NCBI GenBank assembly: GCA_964545875.1 | Contig: CAZJHH010000003.1 | Span: 1 to 64,000, forward strand | Direction: 5' to 3' | Length of the DNA: 64,000 nucleotides | Source: DAIPKP01 sp964545875 | GTDB lineage: Bacteria; Synergistota; Synergistia; Synergistales; Aminiphilaceae | Part shown: in pieces, positions 50,773-59,757 of the stretch | Layout of the letters: every line of letters starts with the position of its first letter | Position numbering within the stretch: the stretch's first letter is position 1 | Notes under the pieces: generated by a model | What the model saw: the letters and a program-made list of their open reading frames with translations, nothing else | What the model was told of the DNA's origin: nothing | Database searches by the model: none | Translations under genes and position numbers: made by a program

Positions 50773-51966
50773 ATGGAAATCATACGGAGAGTCGCTGTGG
50801 AACATCTTGCGTCCTGCGAAGGGCTGATAGCCGAGGATGTCATGTCCGCGGACGGAAAGGCATGCCTGCTTCCCAAGGGGACTAACCTCTCTCTTGATGC
50901 GGTGCGTCAGTCTCTTCCCCTGGTGATGCGCCAGCTTCAACGGAGAGGGGTCGCCACGATCCTGGTGAGCAGAGAAAACGAATACTCCCTGGATGAGTTG
51001 CAGCGTATCGTAGAAGGTCTGGAGCTTCCCTTTGCTCAGGAGCTGGATCGCTCTCTCGCCCGGCATACGGTTGCCCAGGTAGGTCAGGTTTATGGGCGTA
51101 TTGCCATGGATGTTTCGGTTTCCGCAGACTTCGCCATGCTGGTGGACACGGGAAAGGTTCTCGCCCGAGAGATTCGAAGGGTTCCCCAGATTCTTCTCTC
51201 CCTTTCGAATCTCCGATCCCTTGATGAATATACCTTCGTTCACTCCCTCAACGTGGCACTCCTTGCGGGGTTCATTGTCAAGCGCATGAAGCCCGACGAT
51301 CCGGTGCTTCTCGAAGCGGTAACCATTGGAGGATTGCTGCACGATCTTGGAAAGACTCGAGTTGCCCCGGATATTCTCAACAAGCCCGGGCGCCTCTCCG
51401 AAGAGGAGTTCCGGAAAGTTCAGGCCCACCCTTCTGAAGGAGAACTTCTTGCCCGGCAGGCGGGAGTGGAGGATCCCCGAATTCTCTCCTTCATCCGCCA
51501 CCATCACGAGCGATGGGGAGGGGAAGGATACCCCGATAAAATCCAGGGGGAGGATATTTCTCTGGCGGCGCGGATCGCTGCGGTGGCGGATGTGTTTGAC
51601 GCTCTCACCACCAAGCGGGTGTACAAGGATGCGTATCACAATGCCCGGGCTCTTCAGGTAATTATCGAGAGTACCGGAAGCCACTTCGATCGAACCGTGG
51701 TACGCAGCCTTTTGAGTTCCGTGGGGCTCTATCCTCCGGGATCGGTGGTGGAGTTGAGCGACAACTCCGTAGGGGTGGTGGTGGGAAATCGGGAGAGAGA
51801 TCTTTTCCGCCCCCAGGTACTCCTTCAGAAGGATTCCGGGGGAACCTCCTGCGAGGAGCTCCACGTGGTGGATCTTCATGATCATGGGGTAGAGCTTTTC
51901 ATCACGAAGGTTTTGGGTTCCGCCACGAAGCGGAGCCTTCGGGAGCCTTCCCTGGCAGGGGCATAG
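50773..51966 (+). CDS. HD-GYP domain phosphodiesterase (tandem copy 2)
   Basis: Predicted 397-residue paralogue of the gene at 49395, alike along its whole length, including CEGLIAEDVMSADGKACLLP, HSLNVALLAGF, HDLGKTRVA, HHHERWGGEGYP and the PPGSVVELSDNSVGVVVG tail. GGAGGA lies 8 nt before the ATG. A recent tandem duplication is the simplest explanation. It ends 9 bp before a CitA-type kinase gene, which has no ribosome binding site of its own, so the two may be co-transcribed. Confidence 0.9.
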   Translation: MEIIRRVAVEHLASCEGLIAEDVMSADGKACLLPKGTNLSLDAVRQSLPLVMRQLQRRGVATILVSRENEYSLDELQRIVEGLELPFAQELDRSLARHTVAQVGQVYGRIAMDVSVSADFAMLVDTGKVLAREIRRVPQILLSLSNLRSLDEYTFVHSLNVALLAGFIVKRMKPDDPVLLEAVTIGGLLHDLGKTRVAPDILNKPGRLSEEEFRKVQAHPSEGELLARQAGVEDPRILSFIRHHHERWGGEGYPDKIQGEDISLAARIAAVADVFDALTTKRVYKDAYHNARALQVIIESTGSHFDRTVVRSLLSSVGLYPPGSVVELSDNSVGVVVGNRERDLFRPQVLLQKDSGGTSCEELHVVDLHDHGVELFITKVLGSATKRSLREPSLAGA

Positions 51967-51975
51967 CTTTTTCAC

Positions 51976-53559
51976 ATGTTCCGGATTCTTCACTCTCTTT
52001 CAAGAATTCCCCTTTGGTTTCAAATTTTCTTCATAGCCGGTCTCGCCTCTCTGCTTGGAGTCGGGGCAGTGGGTGTTATGGCTTCCCGGATGATTGCTTC
52101 CCAGCTGGAGGAACATCTGGGAGAGCATGTCATGAGCCTTTCCTGGACCGTGGCGCATATGCCTGTGGTACAGGAGAGTCTTGCCCGGGAAGGAGCGGAT
52201 CCGGAACTCCGAAAGCTTCTCGATGCGATCCGCAAGAAGGTGGGGGTGGCCTTTATCGTCCCCGTGAGGGGCGAGAGAAGGGACTTTCCCCTGAGAGAAA
52301 GAGCATCGGTGGGAAGAGTTCTCGGAAACGGAGAGGCCTACCTTGCCCGGGGAGCCGGCCCTCTTGGGCCTTCACTGAGAGCTCTTACGCCTGTAATATG
52401 GCAGGGGCGTCAGGTGGGAGCAGTTTCCGTGGGAATGCTCGTGGAGGATGTACGGACCGCCCTTCAAGAGCTTTCCCGTAAACTCGGAGTGGCCTTGATG
52501 GTAGGGCTTTCTCTTGCTCTGGGTGGGGCGGTTCTCGTGGCGTGGAACGTCAAACGAAGCCTTTGGGGGCTCGAACCCGAAGAGATCGGACGTCTTCACG
52601 GCGAGCGGGAGAGCATGCTGGAATCCATCAAAGAGGGTATCCTTGCGGTGGATCGACAGGGACGCATTACCCTGCTGAACAACTCTGCCCGAGAACTCGT
52701 GCGGGTTTCCGGAGATATTCGGGGTGAGCCCGTGGAGCTTTTCCTTCCGGATACCCGGCTTCCCGAAGTTCTCCGTACGGGGGAACCGGAGTTCGATATG
52801 GAAATGCTCTTGCGAGGAATCCGGGTCATGACAAACCGCATCCCCATACGTCTTCGGGGAAGGGTTATCGGAGCGGTGGCGAGCTTTCGTGATATGACGG
52901 AAATCCAGGCTCTCGCGGAAGAGGTCACAGGGGTGAAAGTCTACCTGGAAGCCCTCCGGGTGCAACACCATGAATTTCGCAACAAGCTTCAAACCATTTC
53001 CGGTCTTGTGCAGCTTGGAGAGACCCATCGAGTTCTCGATTTTATCGACAGGGTGGTGGATGGTCAGGATACCCTGGCTTCCATGGTGACGGAACGTATC
53101 AAAAACCCCGAAGTCGGGGGTATCCTTTTAGGAAAGATGGGGCGGGCCCGGGAACTCGGGATCTCCTTCGTTCTGGATTCCCGCAGTTTTTGCGGTCGAG
53201 ATCCCGGAGTTTCCTCTCAGACCCTGGTGGTCATTCTGGGCAATCTCCTGGATAACGCCATGGAGGCGGTGCGTTTTCTCGCTCCGGAGAGGCGTAGTCT
53301 TCGGGTTTCCCTCTATGATGAACCCGAGATTATCCGGATCGAGGTGGAGGATTCGGGAACCGGTATTTCTCCGGAGGTGCGGCATAAAATATTCGATCGG
53401 GGATTCTCCACCAAACCGGGAGAAAATCCTCGAGGTTACGGTCTTTATACGGTACGAACCCTTGTGGATGCCCAAGGAGGGGAGATCCGCCTGGAGTCCT
53501 CGGAAAGAGGAAAGACCCTCTTTATCGTGGAATTGTCCAAAAAAGAGGAGAGCCTATGA
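51976..53559 (+). CDS. CitA/DcuS-family sensor histidine kinase
   Basis: Predicted 527-residue inner-membrane kinase. Helix 1 lies at about residues 17-40, a periplasmic PASC/sCache domain for carboxylates reaches to about 165, and helix 2 lies near 170-192. A cytoplasmic PAS domain follows (MLESIKEGILAVDRQGRITLLNN begins as SIKEGILAVDRQGRI). The phospho-acceptor region is VQHHEFRNKLQTISGL, and the ATPase boxes are LGNLLDNAMEAV, EDSGTGIS and RGYGLYTVR. The partner regulator overlaps by 4 bp and a tricarboxylate transporter operon follows, so it probably senses a di- or tricarboxylate. Confidence 0.92.
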   Translation: MFRILHSLSRIPLWFQIFFIAGLASLLGVGAVGVMASRMIASQLEEHLGEHVMSLSWTVAHMPVVQESLAREGADPELRKLLDAIRKKVGVAFIVPVRGERRDFPLRERASVGRVLGNGEAYLARGAGPLGPSLRALTPVIWQGRQVGAVSVGMLVEDVRTALQELSRKLGVALMVGLSLALGGAVLVAWNVKRSLWGLEPEEIGRLHGERESMLESIKEGILAVDRQGRITLLNNSARELVRVSGDIRGEPVELFLPDTRLPEVLRTGEPEFDMEMLLRGIRVMTNRIPIRLRGRVIGAVASFRDMTEIQALAEEVTGVKVYLEALRVQHHEFRNKLQTISGLVQLGETHRVLDFIDRVVDGQDTLASMVTERIKNPEVGGILLGKMGRARELGISFVLDSRSFCGRDPGVSSQTLVVILGNLLDNAMEAVRFLAPERRSLRVSLYDEPEIIRIEVEDSGTGISPEVRHKIFDRGFSTKPGENPRGYGLYTVRTLVDAQGGEIRLESSERGKTLFIVELSKKEESL

Positions 53560-54239
53560 AATCTCTGGATGTACTTATTGTGGAGGACGATCCCATGGTG
53601 GTGGAAATTCACCGCCGTTGTATCGATCAGGTGCCGGGATACCGGGTGGTAGCTGTTGCGGGAACCGGTGAAAAGGCTTTGGAACTTTTGGAGAAGGTTC
53701 CCGCAGATCTCCTGATCCTCGATATTTTCATGCCCGGCCTTGGAGGGATCGATACGCTCCGGATTCTTCGGGAAAGGGGTATCCCCCTCGATGTGGTGGT
53801 GGTGTCTGCCGCCAATGATGTGACTACGGTCCATGAAGTGATGCGGGGAGGAGCCTTCGACTATATCGTCAAGCCCTTTCGTTTCGAGCGCATGCACGAA
53901 ACCCTCCGCTCCTATCGTTCCATGCGGGAAAAACTGAAATCCCGGGCGGAAGCATATCGCCAGGAAGAGATTGATTTTCTCTACCGATTGAAAAATGTGC
54001 GTTCCCATCAGGAGGGAGAGCTTCCCAAGGGATTGAGCGTGGTTACCATGGAGCATTTATTGGAAATCATGGAGACGAAGAAGACTCCCCTTGCCGCCGA
54101 AGAGCTTGCCCGGGAAGCGGGAATAGCCCGGGTTACCGCCCGGCGGTATCTTGAGTACCTCGTAGGGGCTGGACGGGTTTCGCTTCAACGAGAGTATAAA
54201 GAGATAGGACGGCCTAAAAATCTTTATCAGCTTCAATGA
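53556..54239 (+). CDS. CitB/DcuR-family response regulator
   Basis: Predicted 227-residue transcriptional regulator. The receiver has VEDDPMVVE, the phospho-acceptor in LLILDIFMPGLGG and the lysine in DYIVKPFRFER. After a linker the C-terminal helix-turn-helix AEELAREAGIARVTARRYLE is typical of CitB-class regulators. The likely target is the TctCBA operon 280 bp downstream, whose upstream region holds an ATTGT-CAGT-ACAAT palindrome. Confidence 0.92.
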   Translation: MKSLDVLIVEDDPMVVEIHRRCIDQVPGYRVVAVAGTGEKALELLEKVPADLLILDIFMPGLGGIDTLRILRERGIPLDVVVVSAANDVTTVHEVMRGGAFDYIVKPFRFERMHETLRSYRSMREKLKSRAEAYRQEEIDFLYRLKNVRSHQEGELPKGLSVVTMEHLLEIMETKKTPLAAEELAREAGIARVTARRYLEYLVGAGRVSLQREYKEIGRPKNLYQLQ

Positions 54240-54281
54240 GGAGGAAGTTTTTATTCTTTATTGTTTATGAAACGTCTTCCG

Positions 54282-54309
54282 GGAGCCTTGAAAAGAGAGG
54301 CTCTTTTTT
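54282..54309 (+). terminator. Terminator after the two-component genes
   Basis: GAGCCT and AGGCTC pair around a nine-base loop, followed by seven T residues. Confidence 0.85.
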
Positions 54310-54382
54310 TGTGTTTTTTGATAAAGAAGGCCAAAAGGATACCACAATGATTTTTACCACCAAATATCTTGTGAAAGATGGA

Positions 54383-54396
54383 ATTGTCAGTACAAT
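54383..54396 (+). promoter_or_regulatory. Candidate operator/-10 box of the tctCBA operon
   Basis: ATTGT-CAGT-ACAAT is a perfect inverted repeat whose right part contains TACAAT, a good -10 box, 123 bp before the start of tctC. It is a candidate binding site for the regulator encoded at 53556. Confidence 0.4.
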
Positions 54397-54518
54397 ACGG
54401 GCTGAGGAAGATGAAAAGGTTCTTTCTTTTTATTCTTCCAAAGGATGCCTGCCGCATTAGAGCATGTGTGGGGTGTGAAAAAGCTTAATGTCTTGAAACT
54501 ATTGGAGGAGGATGTGTG

Positions 54519-55508
54519 ATGAAAAAGTGTTGGTTGCGTATAGGGGGAATTGTTCTGGTAGCTGCTTTTCTGGGTTGTTCCGGAGGGGCTCTCGCGGCGG
54601 AGTGGAAACCCACTCGTCCCGTGGAGATTGTAGCTCCTGCGGGGCCGGGAGGCGGATGGGACCGCCAGGCTCGGATCATTCAGAGAATCGCCAAGGAAAA
54701 GGGGCTTCTGGATAAGCCCGTTCTCGTGAGCAACAAGCCCGGAGGGGGCGGTGCCACGGGGTGGACCTATCTCAAGGGTAAAGCGGGACGGGGGGAGTAT
54801 CTTGCCTGCACCTCCAGTCTGCTTCTCCTCAACAACATTCTCGGCACGAGCGAGCTTATGTACGACGATTTTACTCCCATTGCGGCCATGCAAACCGAGT
54901 GGGAAGTGGTGGCGGTGAAAAACGACGCTCCTTGGAAGGATCTGAAGGAGTTTCTCGATGCTCTTCGGGAGGATCCCGGTTCCATACCCATCGGTGTGGG
55001 GCCTGCCATGGGGAACGATGATCATGTACAGCTTCTCATGCTTACCGCCAAGGCGGATATCGATCCCGCCGCATTGAAGTTCGTGGTTTATCCCAGTACT
55101 GCCGCCACCATGCTCCCCGCCTTGATGGGAGATCATGTCAAGGCTATCACCACGAGCTATGGAGAGTGTCTGGAACAGGTAAAGGCCGGAAATATCCGTT
55201 TCCTCGGCGTGTCGTCCCCCGAGAGGGTGGCCTCCACGCCGGAGGTTCCCACCTATCGCGAGCAGGGATACGACGTGGTCTTCGGCCACTGGCGGGGTAT
55301 TATCGGAGCTCCCGACATGACCCCCGAAATGAAGGCCTTCTGGGGGAATTTCTTCAAGGAAGTGGTGGAGAGCGATCTGTATAAGCAGGCCATGGAGACC
55401 GAAGGCTTGGAGCCTTTCTTTCTCGATCCCGATGAATATTTCGATTTTCTTGCGGAACAGTACGAGGTTAATAAAGATCTGCTTCATAAAGTGGGGCTTG
55501 CGAAGTAG
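54519..55508 (+). CDS. tctC: Tripartite tricarboxylate transporter substrate-binding protein (TctC)
   Basis: Predicted 329-residue periplasmic protein with a signal peptide of about 27 residues. PTRPVEIVAPAGPGGGWD is the family opening, followed by NKPGGGGATGWTYL and the late LGVSSPERVASTPEVPT segment. GGAGGAGGA lies 7 nt before the ATG at 54519. It captures citrate or another carboxylate for TctAB. A strong hairpin after its stop probably makes it more abundant than the membrane subunits. Confidence 0.92.
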   Translation: MKKCWLRIGGIVLVAAFLGCSGGALAAEWKPTRPVEIVAPAGPGGGWDRQARIIQRIAKEKGLLDKPVLVSNKPGGGGATGWTYLKGKAGRGEYLACTSSLLLLNNILGTSELMYDDFTPIAAMQTEWEVVAVKNDAPWKDLKEFLDALREDPGSIPIGVGPAMGNDDHVQLLMLTAKADIDPAALKFVVYPSTAATMLPALMGDHVKAITTSYGECLEQVKAGNIRFLGVSSPERVASTPEVPTYREQGYDVVFGHWRGIIGAPDMTPEMKAFWGNFFKEVVESDLYKQAMETEGLEPFFLDPDEYFDFLAEQYEVNKDLLHKVGLAK

Positions 55509-55559
55509 TCGCCATGCCAGATTCCTTTTTCGCCTGCTCCGGAAGAAGGGGACGTTTTC

Positions 55560-55593
55560 AAGGGAAGAGGCTCTCCGGAGCCTCTTCCCTTTT
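55560..55593 (+). terminator. Intercistronic hairpin/attenuator between tctC and tctB
   Basis: 13-bp perfect stem (AAGGGAAGAGGCT / AGCCTCTTCCCTT) with a six-base loop and a short T run, inside the operon. Partial termination or protection of the upstream mRNA would favour tctC. Confidence 0.75.
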
Positions 55594-55618
55594 CGAAGAA
55601 TAGAGAGGAGTTGAAGCC

Positions 55619-56098
55619 ATGACCAGAGATATGATAGTGGGCCTTCTAGGCCTTTTTCTCGGAGGAGGCTATACCGCCATGGCGCTGATGCTTCCCGTGT
55701 CGGCGGTACAGGACGGCGTAGGGCCCAGACTTTTCCCCTGTATTGTGGGGGGAGTCGCCTTTCTGGCGGGACTTGTCCTGGTGTTGCGGGAAAGGGCATG
55801 TCCCCGGGAGGAGAGGAAAGTCTTTTCCTTCGAATTCCGGGAAGACAGGAAGGTCTATGTGAAAATTCTCCTTACCGTGGCGGGAGGCATAGCTTACGGC
55901 ATGTTGCTGGATCCCCTGGGATACGTATTGGCCACCATGGGGTTCATGCTTTTTCTCACCTTTATGGTTTCTTCCAGGGCGGTGCAGAATTTGGCTATCT
56001 CTCTTCTTTTTCCCTTGGTAACCTACGTGGTCTTTTCAAATCTGCTCAGTCTGAGCCTGCCCCGGGGAATCCTCGGGGAGCTTCTGCCCTATTTCTAG
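55619..56098 (+). CDS. tctB: Tripartite tricarboxylate transporter small membrane subunit (TctB)
   Basis: Predicted 159-residue inner-membrane protein with four helices. The opening GLFLGGGYTAMALMLP and DGVGPRLFPCIVGGVAF (the GPrlfP motif) identify TctB. GAGGAG precedes the ATG. It works with TctA in ion-driven uptake. Confidence 0.9.
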   Translation: MTRDMIVGLLGLFLGGGYTAMALMLPVSAVQDGVGPRLFPCIVGGVAFLAGLVLVLRERACPREERKVFSFEFREDRKVYVKILLTVAGGIAYGMLLDPLGYVLATMGFMLFLTFMVSSRAVQNLAISLLFPLVTYVVFSNLLSLSLPRGILGELLPYF

Positions 56099-56116
56099 AA
56101 TCCGGGAGGGTTTTTA

Positions 56117-57613
56117 ATGGATGAAATTTTTGCGAATCTCGCCATAGGCTTCAGCACCGCCCTTACCCCCATGAACCTTACATGGGTGGTCATCGGAGGT
56201 TTCCTCGGTACTATAATCGGCATGCTTCCCGGTCTCGGTCCCGCCACGGGAGTGGCCATTCTCATTCCCATCAGCTACAGTATGGACCCCACCACGGCCC
56301 TGGTAACCATGTGCGCCATCTATTACGGGGCCATGTTCGGAGGATCCCGGGCATCCATCATGATCAATACTCCCGGGGACGCTTCTGCCATCGTTACCTG
56401 TTTCGACGGATACCCCATGACGAAAAACGGCGAGGCCGGCAAGGCTCTGGGCATTTCCGCCTTATCCTCCTTTTTCGGGGGTATGGTGGGCATGATTTTC
56501 CTCGTCTTTTTCACCCTTCCCGTGGCGAAGATGGCCCTCAAGTTCGGTCCCGCCGAGATGTTTTCTCTTCTCATTCTCGCTCTTACCGCTACGGTCACCC
56601 TGGCTCAGGGAAATTTGATGAAGGGCTTTCTTGCCATGGCTCTGGGTTTCATGGTGGGCACCGTAGGTATCGATCCCCAGTCGGGGATCTTTCGCTTCAC
56701 CTTCGGCGTGGAGGCTCTTCAGGAGGGTGTGGATTTTCTCGTGGCCATGATCGGTCTCTATGCGGTGGCGGAGGTGTTCAAAAACTATGGATCTCTCGAA
56801 AAGAACGTTTCGCTGGATACTTCCGCCATAGGCAAGGTCTGGGTTTCCTGGAAGGATTTCAAGCGTTGCTTCGGAAGTATGGTCCGGGCCTCCCCTCTCG
56901 GGTTTGTGGTGGGAGTACTTCCCGGCATGGGGGGGACCGTGGCGACCTTCATGTCCTACGCCATGGAAAAGGGGCTCAGCAAGAACCCCGAGAAGTTCGG
57001 CAAGGGAGCCATAGAGGGTGTGGCGGCTCCGGAAGCGGCGAACAATGCATCGAGCTGCGGCGCCCTGGTACCTCTGCTTACTCTGGGAATTCCCGGATCC
57101 GGCACCACTGCGGTAATGCTGGGAGCTCTCATGATGCTGGGAGTCCGGCCAGGGCCGGTGCTCTTTCAAATGCATCCCGAAATTGCCTGGGGGGTTATCG
57201 CCTCCATGATGGTGGGAAACGTGGTACTGCTTCTTATCAACATGCCCCTGGCGATTCCTCTGGTAAAGCTCCTGAAAATCCCCACCAGAATCATGCTCCC
57301 CCTGATTTTGGGAATGGCCTTCATGGGAACCTATTTCCTGAACTACAGCTCTTTCGATTTCGTTTTGGTGACCCTGTTCGCCCTGGGAGGGTTTCTGCTC
57401 ATGAAGCTGGAGGTTCCCCTGCCTCCCCTCGTGCTGGCCCTCATTCTGGGGGAGACGGTGGAGTTGAATTTCCGTAATGCCATGACCATTTCCGGGGGGG
57501 ACGTCATGTTTTTTCTGGAACGTCCTCTTTCCGCCACTTTTTTGGGACTTGCGGGGCTTTCCCTGGCCTATTTCCTCTGGAAAAACCGAAAGGATTCTCG
57601 CAAGGCACGGTAG
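56117..57613 (+). CDS. tctA: Tripartite tricarboxylate transporter large membrane subunit (TctA)
   Basis: Predicted 498-residue inner-membrane protein with about twelve helices. The duplicated family motifs are FLGTIIGMLPGLGPATGVAI and VVGVLPGMGGTVATFMSYA, and the NNASSCGALVPLLTLGIPGSGTTAVML region is the conserved substrate-site signature. The length is normal for TctA. It is the last gene of the operon. Confidence 0.95.
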   Translation: MDEIFANLAIGFSTALTPMNLTWVVIGGFLGTIIGMLPGLGPATGVAILIPISYSMDPTTALVTMCAIYYGAMFGGSRASIMINTPGDASAIVTCFDGYPMTKNGEAGKALGISALSSFFGGMVGMIFLVFFTLPVAKMALKFGPAEMFSLLILALTATVTLAQGNLMKGFLAMALGFMVGTVGIDPQSGIFRFTFGVEALQEGVDFLVAMIGLYAVAEVFKNYGSLEKNVSLDTSAIGKVWVSWKDFKRCFGSMVRASPLGFVVGVLPGMGGTVATFMSYAMEKGLSKNPEKFGKGAIEGVAAPEAANNASSCGALVPLLTLGIPGSGTTAVMLGALMMLGVRPGPVLFQMHPEIAWGVIASMMVGNVVLLLINMPLAIPLVKLLKIPTRIMLPLILGMAFMGTYFLNYSSFDFVLVTLFALGGFLLMKLEVPLPPLVLALILGETVELNFRNAMTISGGDVMFFLERPLSATFLGLAGLSLAYFLWKNRKDSRKAR

Positions 57614-57642
57614 GTGGTACCGAATTTTTATGCACGGAAACG

Positions 57643-57688
57643 AAGGAGCCGCCGCAGCCTTTCTGAAAAAAGGCTGCGGCGGCTCCTT
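57643..57688. terminator. Bidirectional terminator
   Basis: 19-bp perfect GC-rich stem (AAGGAGCCGCC... / ...GGCGGCTCCTT) with an eight-base loop between the convergent tctA and aldo/keto reductase genes. The T tract is weak on the plus strand. Confidence 0.75.
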
Positions 57689-57698
57689 ATAATGTGCC

Positions 57699-58829
57699 CT
57701 ATTCTTCCAGAAGCTCCCGGACCTTACGAAGTGCCTGGGGGATGGGAATATGCTGCGGGCATTTGGGAACGCAGGCTCCACAGTCGATGCACGCCGAGGC
57801 CCGGTTTGTCTCGTTCAGCATCACCCGGTTGTTGAAGCGGGCCCTTTCAAGGTCGTCGAACATGAAGGCGCTGTTGTAGTGGTTGAGGCATTCGGGAATC
57901 CGGACTCCCTGAGGACAGGGGAGGCAGTAGCCGCAGGATGTGCAGGGGTAGATCATGCGCCGGGCATATTCTTCCGCCGCCCGATCCACCAGGTGCAGCT
58001 CTTCCTTTCCGAGGCTTCCGGGAATGCCCCGGGAGGCGATGTCCAGATTTTCCCGTACGTGTTCCGGGGTGCTCATGCCGCTGAGCACCAGGGAGATCTC
58101 CGGTATGTTCCAGAGCCATCGCAGAGCCCATTCCACGGGGCTTCGACGGACCGGGGCGCTGTCCCAGAGCTTTTGCACCGAGGGGGGAACGTTTTCCGCA
58201 ATTTTGCCTCCCCGGAGGGGCTCCATGATGATCACCCCGATCTTTTTCGAGGCCGCATAGCCAAGTCCCTCGGCGCCTGCCTGGTAGTTCCGGTCCAGGT
58301 AATTGTACTGAATCTGGCAGAAATCCCAGGGATAGGCGTCCAGGATGGTTTTAAAGAGGGAGAGCTGGTCGTGGAAGGAAAATCCGATCTTTCCGATGGT
58401 ACCTTCTTTTCGGGCTTTTTCGAGAAATCCCTCAAACCCCGAACTTTGGATGTTGTGCCACCTCTGCTCGTTAAAGTTGTGCATGAGATAGTAGTCGATG
58501 TGATCCGTCCGGAGGCGCCGGAGCTGCTCGTGGAGAATTCGTTCCATGTCCTCCGGGGATTCCACCTCCCAGAGGGGAAGCTTTGTGGCGAGGTACACTT
58601 TCTTGCGGTACTCCCCCTCCAGGGCCTTTCCCACGAAGGGCTCGCTCTCTCCGTTATGGTAGGGCCAGGCGGTGTCTACGTAGTTTACGCCGCCGTCTAT
58701 GGCGGTATAGAGCATTTCCTCCGCCAGCCCTTCGTCGATGGTTCCTCCTTCGGTGAGGGGAAGGCGCATGCAACCGAAACCGAGAATGGAAAGCTCACGG
58801 TCTTCTCCGGGCATACATCGGTAAAGCAT
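57699..58829 (-). CDS. Aldo/keto reductase with C-terminal 4Fe-4S clusters
   Basis: Predicted 376-residue cytoplasmic oxidoreductase. The TIM-barrel aldo/keto reductase part has LGFGCMRLP, NYVDTAWPYHNGES with the catalytic Asp and Tyr, and DYYLMHNF. From about residue 280 two cysteine groups, CTSCGYCLPCPQGVRIP and CIDCGACVPKCPQHIPIP, form ferredoxin-like sites. This group is common in anaerobes and lacks known substrates. CAGGAGG precedes the ATG at 58829. Confidence 0.9.
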   Translation of the reverse strand: MLYRCMPGEDRELSILGFGCMRLPLTEGGTIDEGLAEEMLYTAIDGGVNYVDTAWPYHNGESEPFVGKALEGEYRKKVYLATKLPLWEVESPEDMERILHEQLRRLRTDHIDYYLMHNFNEQRWHNIQSSGFEGFLEKARKEGTIGKIGFSFHDQLSLFKTILDAYPWDFCQIQYNYLDRNYQAGAEGLGYAASKKIGVIIMEPLRGGKIAENVPPSVQKLWDSAPVRRSPVEWALRWLWNIPEISLVLSGMSTPEHVRENLDIASRGIPGSLGKEELHLVDRAAEEYARRMIYPCTSCGYCLPCPQGVRIPECLNHYNSAFMFDDLERARFNNRVMLNETNRASACIDCGACVPKCPQHIPIPQALRKVRELLEE

Positions 58830-59027
58830 GGTATCACCTCCTGTGCATGAGGGGCCCCCAAGGTCGTTTTTTCTGAGACAAAGGGGTGACATTATGCTGT
58901 TGATCCCTCTTTCGAAGAATTGTATCATGACATTGCGGAGAGCCGAGGATGAGAAAATCCTCTACGCCCGTTCTTTTCGGAAAAGAGAGGGAGTCCGTGG
59001 AGGTATCGGAAAAAAGGAGGAAAGGCT

Positions 59028-59639
59028 ATGCGAAAGAAGATACGCATTCTTGTCATCGCCATGACGATTACGGGGGCACTTTTGGGAATGGGAGGCCTTG
59101 CGGGAGGCGATATCCTTCCTCAAAACTCTCATAACGTGGCGCGGTATATTTCTATCGTCAACGCCGAGGATTTTCCCGAGGTAGTTCTGGTGGCTTACGT
59201 TACGGGGCCCATGCTTCAGGAGCCGGAAGTCAAGGAGATCCGTTCGGGAGAGTATCTTTCCAAGGGATATAAGTTCAACCGGTATCGGATCTTCGCGGTT
59301 CCTCGGAACCTTCTTTCGAAGACCGGTTCCCGGGGATTGCGGTTTCAGGATGTTCCCTCGAACGGAAAGGTTTCTTCCGAGGGAATCGCTCTCCTTTCGG
59401 ATAGCATCGACCCCGGCACGAAGAGCGTGACCAACGAGAACCCCCTGGTGGCGGAGCATTTGGAATACCAGCTTTTGAAGAACCGGGACGGTACCTTCCG
59501 GCTCGTGCTTGCCAAGGAGACCCGGGAGTACGATTATACGCGCTACGGAGCTGAAGCGACCGGTTCTTCCGGAGAGGGCGGAGTTGACGGAACTCCGGGC
59601 ACCCATGATCGGGGAAAGGCCGGAAGCTCGGATTCGTAA
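59028..59639 (+). CDS. Secreted or envelope protein of unknown function
   Basis: Predicted 203-residue protein. A signal peptide or anchor lies at residues 6-26. The folded part (30-170) is rich in beta-strand patterns, such as EVVLVAYVTGPML and YLSKGYKFNRYRIFAVPR. The last 30 residues are low-complexity Gly/Ser/Glu. GGAGG precedes the ATG. No lipobox cysteine and no cysteines are present in the mature part. It is a single-gene unit with its own terminator. I do not recognise the family. Confidence 0.75.
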   Translation: MRKKIRILVIAMTITGALLGMGGLAGGDILPQNSHNVARYISIVNAEDFPEVVLVAYVTGPMLQEPEVKEIRSGEYLSKGYKFNRYRIFAVPRNLLSKTGSRGLRFQDVPSNGKVSSEGIALLSDSIDPGTKSVTNENPLVAEHLEYQLLKNRDGTFRLVLAKETREYDYTRYGAEATGSSGEGGVDGTPGTHDRGKAGSSDS

Positions 59640-59684
59640 AAAGGATGTTCCGAATCTGCGGAGCCTTTTCCGCAGAGACCATAC

Positions 59685-59731
59685 AAAAATCGCCCCGAGA
59701 GCCCTTGTAAAAGGCTCCCGGGGCGATTTTT
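59685..59731. terminator. Bidirectional terminator
   Basis: A 13-bp outer stem (AAAAATCGCCCCG / CGGGGCGATTTTT) with an inner GAGCC/GGCTC stem. It has an A run on one side and a T run on the other. Confidence 0.88.
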
Positions 59732-59757
59732 GCATGCCTGCCCGCTACCGGATAGCT

